From Methyloceanibacter sp. (GTDB lineage: Bacteria > Pseudomonadota > Alphaproteobacteria > Rhizobiales > Methyloligellaceae): a DNA stretch of 7,040 nucleotides. The position numbers and the translations under genes were made by a program. Below are positions 1 through 6,012 of this stretch, in pieces. The stretch spans positions 1-7,040 of the forward strand of contig JALHTP010000363.1 in assembly GCA_022865725.1 (NCBI GenBank), given 5' to 3'. A model generated the notes under the pieces. The model saw only the letters and a program-made list of their open reading frames with translations, did no database searches and was not told where the DNA came from. Each line of letters opens with the position of its first letter. The first letter of the stretch is position 1.

Positions 1-81
1 GACCTTCGCGCGGCCTGTGTGAACCGTCTTTGACGCAGCTCGCGAAGCTTAAGGGAAGGCTACCGGCAGGTGGGGTAACGG

Positions 82-127
82 TGGTTGCGGGGGCAGGATT
101 GAACCTGCGTCCGCCAGGTTATCGCCT
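82..127 (-). pseudogene. Degraded 3' fragment of initiator tRNA (tRNA-fMet)
   Basis: Read on the minus strand, this stretch matches from memory the anticodon-arm-to-CCA half of bacterial tRNA-fMet. It has AGGC, then ATAACCTG, then CGCAGGTTCAA, then TCCTGCCCCCGCAACCA at its end. Compared with the usual sequence it lacks one base in the anticodon loop, so CAU is lost. It also lacks one A in the T loop, leaving six bases, and has about four substitutions. The 5' half (acceptor strand, D arm) is not recognisable upstream, so it cannot fold as a working tRNA. The stop codon of the upstream PAP2 gene is formed by the TAA in this fragment. It may be a remnant attachment site or a rearrangement scar. 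It lies in the same orientation as the rRNA operon at the other end of the window. The identification is by recall and has not been tested by alignment. Confidence 0.6.
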
Positions 128-892
128 TCGCGAATGTCCGCCACTCTGGGCGACAAGGCTCTCAGTCTCGGAGCTCGGTCTTGGCCAGCCGAGCCAGCGC
201 TGGGTCCTCACCCCGCGGATCCGGTAGGAGCCGTCGGGGCCGCGCTCGAACAGCCAGCGGCGCGCGGCAAACCGCTCCCGCACCAGATACGGAAAGGCCG
301 TCCCGAGGATCGCGCCGGCCACCACGTCGGTGAAATAATGCTCGCCGATCAGAACCCGGCTTGCCGCGATCCAGGCCGCAAGCGTGTAGAGCAGCACCCT
401 GCCGCGCGGCCACAGAATGGCGATCACCGTGGCGAAGGCGAAGATGTTGGTGGCATGGCCCGACGGGAAGGAGGCGTAGTCGGAATCGAAGGCGAACAGC
501 TTGAACTCGAGCGGCCCCATGCTCTCGAACAGCCTCGGCCGCGCCCTGCCGATGATGTTCTTGGCAAGATTGGCGATGAGCCCGGCCCCGCCCACGCTGA
601 CGAAGACGAAGCCGATCGTGCTCGCGATCAGGCCATAGGCGGCAGAGTTCCGGAAGCCGACATGACGCTTGCGCAGCACGAGCGCGAGCGCGATGGCCGA
701 GCCCGTCGGGATGAGCATCCAGTTCGATTTGCCGATATCGGTGACCGCGCGGAAGAATTTGCGCGCCTCCGGCGCAAGCGCCTGCGACCGTTCGAGCATG
801 AAGGGATCGATCACGAGAAACCCGGCAAAGACGAGCGAAAGCGCGAGCGCCACCTGCTCGAGGATGGTCAGGTCCTTCAGGCGCAGGATCAT
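119..892 (-). CDS. PAP2-family membrane phosphatase (LpxE/LpxF-like or undecaprenyl-pyrophosphatase-like)
   Basis: This is an integral membrane acid phosphatase of the PAP2 superfamily, 257 residues from the ATG at 892. All three signature motifs are intact: K-x6-RP at residues 111-119 (KNIIGRARP), PSGH at 143-146, and SR-x5-H-x3-D at 178-189 (SRVLIGEHYFTD), with the catalytic histidines at 146 and 185. Several hydrophobic segments (about 12-30, 58-73, 84-105, 147-162, 168-182 and 190-203) fit a six-helix fold with a periplasmic active site. Known relatives remove the 1- or 4'-phosphate of lipid A or hydrolyse prenyl pyrophosphates; the sequence alone does not decide which. It is third in the minus-strand cassette, 55 bases after the LAB_N gene. 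The ATG at 892 has AAGG nine bases upstream. A TTG at 910 in the same frame is an alternative start, and a TAA closes the frame just beyond it. The C-terminus ends in the tRNA-fMet fragment, so the last few residues (RRR) may be non-ancestral. Confidence 0.88.
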   Translation of the reverse strand: MILRLKDLTILEQVALALSLVFAGFLVIDPFMLERSQALAPEARKFFRAVTDIGKSNWMLIPTGSAIALALVLRKRHVGFRNSAAYGLIASTIGFVFVSVGGAGLIANLAKNIIGRARPRLFESMGPLEFKLFAFDSDYASFPSGHATNIFAFATVIAILWPRGRVLLYTLAAWIAASRVLIGEHYFTDVVAGAILGTAFPYLVRERFAARRWLFERGPDGSYRIRGVRTQRWLGWPRPSSETESLVAQSGGHSRRR

Positions 893-947
893 GCCGATTG
901 GCCTTGCCAAAATCTGAGCCGTTTATCAAACGCCAATGCCGGGCGGG

Positions 948-1277
948 TCAGGCGATCCCGGACCTTGTTGGCGATTCGCGTTTGCCGAGCCAAATGAAAT
1001 AGATGTTGCGCGAATAGATCACCAGGCCCGTCGCCTGGCCGAGGATGAACACCGGGTCGGCGCGATAGATGGCGTAAGCAAGCAGCATGAGGCCGCCGGC
1101 GAAGCTGAAATACCAGAACGTCTCGGGGATGATGCTCGTCCGCGCCTTCTCGGTGGCGATCCATTGCAGGAGGAAGCGCATCGAGAACAGGAGCTGAGCG
1201 GCAAGGCCGATCGAGAGCCAGATGAGCTCGGTCGTCGGCGTGGTCAGCCACCAGTGGACGAGGTTTGTCCAATGCAT
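948..1277 (-). CDS. Small membrane protein with LAB_N (lipid A biosynthesis N-terminal) domain
   Basis: This 109-residue protein is made almost entirely of the LAB_N domain, so named because it resembles the N-terminus of some LpxB proteins. Three hydrophobic helices are visible, at about 18-40, 54-71 and 76-97. Family-typical positions are present: FSMRFLLQWIATEK (31-44), a proline plus FW after it (51-55), D74 followed by VFILGQ (76-81), and the terminal IYSRNIYFIW. Such stand-alone proteins commonly sit beside polyprenyl-phosphate glycosyltransferases. In Rhizobium leguminosarum a small protein of this kind (RgtF, from memory) is linked to making the dodecaprenyl-phosphate galacturonate donor. 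The inferred role here is membrane partner or anchor for the adjacent GT2 enzyme, which has no obvious transmembrane helices. The start is firm: GGAGGGG lies a few bases upstream and overlaps the stop region of the GT2 gene, with 13 bases between the two frames. This suggests translational coupling. Confidence 0.87.
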   Translation of the reverse strand: MHWTNLVHWWLTTPTTELIWLSIGLAAQLLFSMRFLLQWIATEKARTSIIPETFWYFSFAGGLMLLAYAIYRADPVFILGQATGLVIYSRNIYFIWLGKRESPTRSGIA

Positions 1278-1290
1278 CTTACACCCCTCC

Positions 1291-2088
1291 TCACTCCCCG
1301 GGACGCGCCTTCACGCGAGGCTTCGATCCCCTCTCGGCATCCTGCACGCCGGACCAAACGGCGCCGCCGCCCGATACATCTTCTGCGATCGGCGGGATGA
1401 TCGTGCGCTTGCGCAGCCAGCTTACCCCAACAAGATCGTATAGCCCAATCAAGGCACGGCCGAGATTGGTATATTTCGACGTGCCTCGCAGCCTTGGCCG
1501 ATCGTTCACCGCCTCATAGGCGATTTCGTGGCCATAAGTGAGGAAGAGCGCCGGCAAATAGCGGTGCATGGTGATGAAAAACGGAAGCTCGAGAAAGGCT
1601 TCGCGTCGATAAAGCTTGATCCCGCATCCGGTGTCGGGGCAGCCGTCGGCGAGCACTTTGTCGCGGATGAAATTGGCGAAGCGCGAGGCCGCCTTGCGCG
1701 AGCCTGGCCCTTTGCGGCCGGCCCTGATGCCTGCGGCCATGGCCGGCTCGAGGCCTTCGCTCCCAAGCCGTCTCGCGAGCTTCATGATATCGGCCGGATC
1801 GTTCTGGCCGTCTCCATCCATGGTGGCGATGACGGGGAAGCGGGCAGCCAAGACGCCGGTCCTGAGCGCGGCACTTTGCCCCGCCCTTTGCCCATGCCGG
1901 AGATACCGCAAAAGCTGGTATTTGCCGAGAAGCGCCTTGATTTCAGCCCCCGTCCCGTCGCCGCTCGCATCGTCGACAGCGATCACTTCCCCAAGTGCTG
2001 TTTCCGGCACTTCGGCGAAGGTTTCCTCGATCAACCCGCCGATATTGCCTTCCTCGTTAAACGCCGGAATCACAACGGAAATACGCAT
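1291..2088 (-). CDS. Family 2 glycosyltransferase, polyprenyl-phosphate sugar transferase type (DPM1/ArnC/RgtE-like)
   Basis: This is a GT-A-fold inverting glycosyltransferase of 265 residues, predicted to move a sugar from a nucleotide donor onto polyprenyl phosphate at the cytoplasmic face of the inner membrane. The N-terminus reads MRISVVIPAFNEEGNIGGLI, the classic first strand. VDD is at 38-40 and the metal-binding DGDGQ (DxD) at 91-95. DTGCGIKLYRR at 152-162 and RGTSKY at 201-206 are typical of the DPM1-like subgroup. No convincing C-terminal transmembrane pair follows, unlike ArnC, so membrane attachment may depend on the LAB_N neighbour. The frame extends upstream to 2181, but 2088 is preferred. 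It gives the canonical family N-terminus, GAGAG sits 8-9 bases upstream, and the longer version would add 31 cysteine- and arginine-containing residues without homology. It heads the minus-strand cassette. The sugar is unknown; galacturonic acid is plausible by analogy with rhizobia. Confidence 0.87.
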   Translation of the reverse strand: MRISVVIPAFNEEGNIGGLIEETFAEVPETALGEVIAVDDASGDGTGAEIKALLGKYQLLRYLRHGQRAGQSAALRTGVLAARFPVIATMDGDGQNDPADIMKLARRLGSEGLEPAMAAGIRAGRKGPGSRKAASRFANFIRDKVLADGCPDTGCGIKLYRREAFLELPFFITMHRYLPALFLTYGHEIAYEAVNDRPRLRGTSKYTNLGRALIGLYDLVGVSWLRKRTIIPPIAEDVSGGGAVWSGVQDAERGSKPRVKARPGE

Positions 2089-2152
2089 GGACGGGCTCTC
2101 TGAGACGCGGCAAATGGGCGCTGACAGAGCACCAGTATCAAGCTTTCGCCGC

Positions 2153-2172
2153 GGTGCACAACATTGTACACC
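2153..2172. promoter_or_regulatory. Near-perfect palindrome in divergent promoter region (candidate operator)
   Basis: GGTGCACAA-CA-TTGTACACC forms an inverted repeat with eight of ten base pairs. One further pair on each side (C at 2152, G at 2173) extends it to 22 bases. It lies in the 124-base gap between the divergent GT2 (2088) and GT39 (2213) starts, 41 bases from the GT39 start and 65 from the GT2 start. Its symmetry is that of a dimeric regulator site rather than a terminator, because no T-run follows. Read on the minus strand it contains TACAAT (2163-2168), a possible -10 box for the GT2 operon, but I found no well-spaced -35 box. The regulator is not identifiable from the sequence. 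Confidence 0.45.
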
Positions 2173-2212
2173 GTGACCCACCCCCTCCCCCTCAATCCGT
2201 CAGAAATCTGTC

Positions 2213-3721
2213 ATGCAGCAGCGTCAAGGCTCGCATTCGGCCATCTCGGAGACAGGGTATCTCCTCCGCCTGCTCGTCTGCCTCGGCGCCCTTCTCGCCT
2301 TGAGGCTCGTGGCGGTCTACGCCGCCAAGACCGATCTCGTGCTCGACGAGGCGCAATATTGGACTTGGTCGCGCGAGCTTGCCTTCGGCTATTTCTCCAA
2401 GCCGCCGATGATCGCTTGGCTGATCCGCGGCACCAGCGAGATCTGCGGCAATTCAGAGGCCTGCATCCGCTCGGCCTCGCCGGTGCTCTACACCCTCGCC
2501 TCCGTCATGATCTACTTGACGGCGCGCGCGCTCTATGACGCCAAGGTCGGCTTCTGGTCGGCCATCGTCTTCGCCACGCTGCCGGGGGTCTCCTATTCCT
2601 CGCTGCTGATCACGACCGACGTGCCTTTGGTCTTGTGCTGGACGGTCGTGCTTTACGCCTGGGTGATGCTGGTGAAGCGGCCAAGCCTGGGCTTTGCGGT
2701 CCTGCTCGGCGCGGCGATAGGGTTCGGCCTCCTCGCCAAGCAGGCGATGCTCTACGCCTTCCTCTGCATTGGCTGTCATGCGGTCGTCAGCCAGGAAGCG
2801 CGGAACGCGCTCAAGGGCGGGCGCGGCATCCTGGCGGCATCGATCGCGCTCGTGCTGTTCGCGCCGAACATCATCTGGAACGCCCAGCACGGCTTCCCCA
2901 CCGTCAAGCACACCGAAGCCAATATCGGCTGGCAGTTCCCTTACATTCATCCGCTGCGGCTGCTCGAATATGTCAGCGTGCAGTTCGCCGTCTTCGGGCC
3001 CATCCTGCTTGTCGTGCTCTTGCGCACGGCCTGGCGCGAGATCCCCAAGCCGTCCGATCGGCGCAAAGTGCTGTTGCTGTCGTTATCGCTGCCGGTACTT
3101 GGGCTTCTGGTCGTTCAATCGCTGCTCTCGCGCGCCCATGGCAACTGGTCGGCGACCGCCTACCCCGCGGCGGCGATCCTCGTCACTGCGGTCATGCTCG
3201 AGCTCAACCGCCAGGTCCTGTTCAGGGTTTCGCTCGGCTTGCATCTCGCGATCGCGGCGGTCCTCGGGGCGGCGCCAGCCTTTGCGCCGAAATGGCGGCT
3301 GTTCGAGGAGCTCCAATTCCTGTCCCGGGTCGTCGGCTGGCGCGATTCCGCCGAGGTCGTGCGCGCGAAGCTGGCCGAAGAGCGCTATGGCTCAATTCTC
3401 GCCGATACGCGCGAGATGGCGGGCGAGTTGCTCTATTATCTTCGCGACGTGCCCACGCCGATCTATGTGTGGCCGTCGGGTCCGACGCCGAAGGACCATT
3501 ACGAGATGACGCGGCCGTTCACCGCAGCAAGCCCCGAGCCCGTCCTCTACGTCTCGCTCGAACCCTGTCCAAGCAACCTCGCGGACTCATTCGGCGCGTT
3601 CACTCGTCTCGGAGAGCAGCGCGTGGTGCTTGTCGAGGCGAAGTCGCGCACGCTGCATTTCTGCCGCCTTGCCGATTATAAAAAGAAGCCGTTGCACGCG
3701 CCGGAAGCCGCGGCGCCTTGA
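2213..3721 (+). CDS. GT39/ArnT-type polytopic glycosyltransferase (PMT_2 family, Rgt-like)
   Basis: This 502-residue membrane glycosyltransferase is predicted to use a polyprenyl-phosphate sugar and transfer it on the periplasmic side to lipid A, LPS core or another envelope acceptor. The first helix is at about 17-38. It is followed by the acidic first periplasmic loop with DEAQYW (45-50), GYFSKPP (59-65) and TTDVPL (134-139), all hallmarks of the PMT_2/ArnT group. About a dozen hydrophobic segments follow up to about residue 350, then a soluble C-terminal periplasmic domain (about 360-502). The length fits bacterial GT39 enzymes. The start is the first ATG after an in-frame TGA at 2174. No clear Shine-Dalgarno sequence precedes it, only a pyrimidine-rich leader at 2179-2192. 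It is divergent from the GT2-LAB_N-PAP2 genes, which would supply its lipid-linked donor. The stop is 6 bases from the convergent copper-chaperone stop. The substrate is not determined. Confidence 0.88.
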   Translation: MQQRQGSHSAISETGYLLRLLVCLGALLALRLVAVYAAKTDLVLDEAQYWTWSRELAFGYFSKPPMIAWLIRGTSEICGNSEACIRSASPVLYTLASVMIYLTARALYDAKVGFWSAIVFATLPGVSYSSLLITTDVPLVLCWTVVLYAWVMLVKRPSLGFAVLLGAAIGFGLLAKQAMLYAFLCIGCHAVVSQEARNALKGGRGILAASIALVLFAPNIIWNAQHGFPTVKHTEANIGWQFPYIHPLRLLEYVSVQFAVFGPILLVVLLRTAWREIPKPSDRRKVLLLSLSLPVLGLLVVQSLLSRAHGNWSATAYPAAAILVTAVMLELNRQVLFRVSLGLHLAIAAVLGAAPAFAPKWRLFEELQFLSRVVGWRDSAEVVRAKLAEERYGSILADTREMAGELLYYLRDVPTPIYVWPSGPTPKDHYEMTRPFTAASPEPVLYVSLEPCPSNLADSFGAFTRLGEQRVVLVEAKSRTLHFCRLADYKKKPLHAPEAAAP

Positions 3722-3727
3722 AGCTGG

Positions 3728-4228
3728 TTAAGGGCTCGCGTCCGTCGTTGCCGGAGCGATCGCGCTCACCGGCACGACCACGTCCACGGCGCCGGCATTT
3801 ACGAACTCGAGCGTGAGAATAAGCTCCTCGCCGGCGCGCAGCGCATCTTCGAGCCCAAGCAGCATCAGATGGGTGCCGCCGGGCTTCAGCACGAGCGACG
3901 CGCCGGCCTCGATGGGAACGGCGCCCTCGATTTTGCGCATCTGCATCACGCCGTCGGCCGTCATCGTGGTTTGATGCAGCTCGACCGCCTTGGCCTTCGG
4001 GGTCCGCGCCGATTTCAGCATATCTCCCCTATCGCCCTTGTTGGCGATGGTCATATAGGCCGCGCTGGTTGTGCCCTGGCCTATGGTCGGCCTTGCCCAG
4101 GCCCCGGCCACCTCGATCCGCGCGATCTCCGCGGCCCAGACCGTGAGCCCAACGAAAAGCAGGGCGGCAAGCGTGAGCAGCAGGGCGACACCGATCTCGA
4201 CGATGCGGAGCTTGGTGAGCCCAAACAT
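3728..4228 (-). CDS. PCu(A)C-type periplasmic copper chaperone (DUF461)
   Basis: This 166-residue exported protein belongs to the PCu(A)C family, which binds Cu(I) in the periplasm and helps deliver copper to cytochrome oxidase. The N-terminus has a hydrophobic stretch (about 10-31) ending in VWAAEIA, consistent with a signal peptide or signal anchor. The metal site is complete: H85 and M89 in ELHQTTM, M95 and M97 in GVMQM, and H120 with M122 in the PGGTHLMLLGL block. The start at 4228 is preferred over the upstream in-frame ATG at 4270, because it begins directly before the signal sequence and is preceded by GAGAGA about five bases upstream. Its usual partners (SenC/Sco, Cox11) are not next to it in this window, so the link to oxidase assembly rests on family knowledge only. 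It converges with the GT39 gene with only 6 bases between stops and no obvious terminator. Confidence 0.9.
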   Translation of the reverse strand: MFGLTKLRIVEIGVALLLTLAALLFVGLTVWAAEIARIEVAGAWARPTIGQGTTSAAYMTIANKGDRGDMLKSARTPKAKAVELHQTTMTADGVMQMRKIEGAVPIEAGASLVLKPGGTHLMLLGLEDALRAGEELILTLEFVNAGAVDVVVPVSAIAPATTDASP

Positions 4229-4501
4229 CGTTCTCTCAGGCGAGCTTCTGATGATGTTCCGGTGCCGCATCCGATCATTCCGGCCGCATGCGAGAATCCA
4301 ATGCGGTTGCAGTCCTTTGTATGGCGCAGGGGCGCCTTATGTCTTGCGCCGCGGTGTCACCCGCGCGGAAATGTCTCACGACACCATGACCTTGGTCGGA
4401 AAAGCCTGTCAGAAGAATGGACCTTGGCGCCGCAAGGGCTTGGCGGCTTTCGCCCGGCCTCGGGGCTTAGCGCTCGCCGAGGGGACGATGAGGCTCACCC
4501 C
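4229..4501. other. Intergenic region between copper chaperone and L,D-transpeptidase genes
   Basis: These 273 bases hold no convincing gene on either strand. They should carry the promoter of the copper-chaperone gene and the 3' end of the L,D-transpeptidase transcript. Two GC-rich inverted repeats are visible. One is CCTCGG/CCGAGG at 4458-4482. The other is GCCGC/GCGGC at 4429-4447, which also pairs as AAG/CTT inside. Neither is followed by a T-run on the minus strand, so they are weak terminator candidates at best. No confident -35/-10 pair or metal-regulator site was recognised. Confidence 0.5.
4458..4482 (-). terminator. Weak hairpin downstream of the L,D-transpeptidase gene
   Basis: A perfect 6-bp stem, CCTCGG (4458-4463) with CCGAGG (4477-4482), encloses a 13-base loop about 20 bases past the L,D-transpeptidase stop. 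No T-run follows on the minus strand. If it has a function it is more likely 3'-end protection or Rho-assisted termination than classical intrinsic termination. Confidence 0.25.
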
Positions 4502-5860
4502 TTAGGGCGTAACCGCGCGGGCCTGCTGGGCGACCACCGCATCCTGCTGGTCGTCGGGGGCGCCAAAGGAGGAATCGCGGCCATAGATGTCGGGCCTGAA
4601 CTGCGCGATGCCGTTGCCGCTGGCAAAGGCCGTGAGATAGACGAAATGCACCGGCACGGGCTTGGCGAGCTTCACGTCGATCTTCTTGCCGCTATCGACT
4701 TGCGCCTGCACCCTCTCCAGCGTCCATCCGTTCTGCTCGCCGAGCAGCCAAGCGACAAACTCCAGCACCTTCTCGACGCGCACGCAGCCCGAGCTGAATG
4801 CCCGCGCGCTCTGGCTGAAGAGCTGCTTGAGCGGCGTGTCGTGCATATAGACGCTGTACTTATTGGGCATGTTGATGCGCACGACCCCGAGCGCGTTGAA
4901 CGGCCCCGAGTCCTGGCGGAACTTGTAGCTCACCACCTGGGGGGAGCTCCAATCGACCGTCGCCGGATCGAGCGGCGGCGACTTCCAGTCGCTCATCACC
5001 ACGAAGTGCTCGGCGGCGAAATAGCTCGGATCCTTCCTGATCTTGGGAATGAGGTCTTGCTGGGCAACGATTTCGGGAACGGTCCAGGTCGGGTAGAAAT
5101 TGACCTCGACGATGCGCGCCGACACGACCGGCGTGGCACGCGCCGGCTTGCCGGCGATGACGTTGCTCTCGAACGACAGATTGCCGCCCTGCACACCCTG
5201 CGCCACGAACGCCGGCACGTTGACCAGCACGTAGCGCGGCGCCTTGTTGATGCTCATCATCCCTTGGACGCGCTTGAGATTGGTCTCGAGCTGCGCCAAG
5301 CGCTCTTGGGCCGTGACGTTGAGCGCGGCGAGCGTCCTCTGGTCGACGAAGCCGCTGACGCGGAGCCCGTTCCTGATCTGGAAACGGGAGAGCCCATCGA
5401 GAAATTCGCGATCGAAGGTGGGATTGCGGCCGGAGCCAGCGGGCAAGTCGCCTTCGACGACGAGATGCTGCCTGATGGCGGCGATCTCGCCGCTCGTGTC
5501 GCCCTGCCGCAAGGTCACTTTTTGCGTGGTGGCGGGCCAGCCGCCGGCAGCGGCGATCTGGCGGTAGCGTTGGATGGCTTGCTGGAGCGCTGCGACCGAG
5601 GCCTCGCTCACGAAGGGCACGTCGATGCGAAAGGCGGGGCTCAGCCGATCATAGAGATCCGTGCGCACCTGCTCGCGGCGTGCCTTTTCTTCCGGCGAGA
5701 CCGGACCGCTGTCGGTGAAACTTCCATAGGGATTGAAGCCGTTTTGGGCGAATGCGGCTTTGGTCGGGAGGAGCGCGGCAGCAAGCAGGGCCGCGGCCGT
5801 CAGAGCCTGTGCAGCGAACCGCGGCGCGGGGCGCTTTGTTGGCAACCTTTCAGCGGTCAT
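4502..5860 (-). CDS. YcbB-type L,D-transpeptidase with peptidoglycan-binding domain
   Basis: This exported murein-remodelling enzyme (452 residues from the ATG at 5860) is predicted to form 3-3 peptide cross-links in the periplasm or attach proteins to peptidoglycan. The N-terminus is a good signal peptide: basic residues, an alanine/leucine-rich core, and AFA-Q with cleavage near residue 38. A peptidoglycan-binding-like segment follows at about 117-182 (RQGDTSGE onward, FQIRNGLRVSGFVDQRTL). The YkuD catalytic domain spans about 210-400. It carries MHDTP with H340 and the SSGCVRV motif with nucleophile C359; SSGC rather than SHGC is usual for the YcbB subgroup. A long insertion before the active site (about 250-325) matches the YcbB capping region. 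In-frame starts at 5959 and 6004 also exist. The ATG at 5959 has AAAGG six bases upstream but would put 33 extra residues before the signal peptide, and that stretch has weaker G/C third-position bias, so 5860 is favoured. The C-terminal tail is glutamine/alanine-rich and of unknown role. Confidence 0.88.
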   Translation of the reverse strand: MTAERLPTKRPAPRFAAQALTAAALLAAALLPTKAAFAQNGFNPYGSFTDSGPVSPEEKARREQVRTDLYDRLSPAFRIDVPFVSEASVAALQQAIQRYRQIAAAGGWPATTQKVTLRQGDTSGEIAAIRQHLVVEGDLPAGSGRNPTFDREFLDGLSRFQIRNGLRVSGFVDQRTLAALNVTAQERLAQLETNLKRVQGMMSINKAPRYVLVNVPAFVAQGVQGGNLSFESNVIAGKPARATPVVSARIVEVNFYPTWTVPEIVAQQDLIPKIRKDPSYFAAEHFVVMSDWKSPPLDPATVDWSSPQVVSYKFRQDSGPFNALGVVRINMPNKYSVYMHDTPLKQLFSQSARAFSSGCVRVEKVLEFVAWLLGEQNGWTLERVQAQVDSGKKIDVKLAKPVPVHFVYLTAFASGNGIAQFRPDIYGRDSSFGAPDDQQDAVVAQQARAVTP

Positions 5861-5970
5861 GTTTTGCGGAACGCTTCCCTCGCTTCGCCCCAGGCCACGC
5901 ATTAGGCCCAGGATTGGTGGCAAAAAATGGACGAACTCCGTGGCCGGCGCAATCGACATTCTCCGCCTTT

Positions 5971-5987
5971 CTCGCCCTTTAGGCGAG
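5971..5987. repeat. Perfect hairpin between NUDIX and L,D-transpeptidase genes
   Basis: CTCGCC (5971-5976) and GGCGAG (5982-5987) form a perfect 6-bp stem with a 5-base loop, 25 bases after the NUDIX stop. On the minus strand it is followed by AAAGGCGGAGA and then the ATG at 5959, not by a T-run. It could be a weak attenuator or an RNA-stability element for the NUDIX transcript. It could also be a structure next to the ribosome site if translation of the L,D-transpeptidase starts at 5959. No function is established. Confidence 0.3.
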
Positions 5988-6012
5988 GCTCGATAGGCTC
6001 GCACAGCCCGCT

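Noticed and set aside
109..143. Repeated octamer GTCCGCCA at 109-116 and 136-143
   Set aside because: Only two copies of 8 bases in GC-rich DNA; compatible with chance, although it could be a small duplication scar near the tRNA fragment.
82..150. Intact tRNA gene, or a tmRNA acceptor piece, at the left edge
   Set aside because: The T loop has only six bases, the anticodon loop is short, no 5' acceptor strand (TGCGGGG or CGCGGGG) or D arm is present, and no tmRNA tag reading frame is visible in the flanking 80 bases.
134..997. Plus-strand open frame of 287 codons opposite the PAP2 and LAB_N genes
   Set aside because: Charged low-complexity product with no motif; the minus-strand PAP2 gene has all catalytic signatures.
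2089..2181. N-terminal extension of the GT2 protein to an ATG at 2181
   Set aside because: The added 31 residues precede the canonical first strand of the family, have no GT2 character and would run through the palindrome; the 2088 start has a good ribosome site.
3700..3760. Bidirectional terminator between the convergent GT39 and copper-chaperone genes
   Set aside because: GC-rich short repeats are present, but I found no stable stem followed by a T-run on either strand.
3869..5905. Long plus-strand open frame of 678 codons antisense to the copper chaperone and L,D-transpeptidase genes
   Set aside because: It is a high-GC mirror frame. The product is rich in R, H, G and D with no domain or signal, it spans an intergenic region, and both genes beneath it have intact family motifs.
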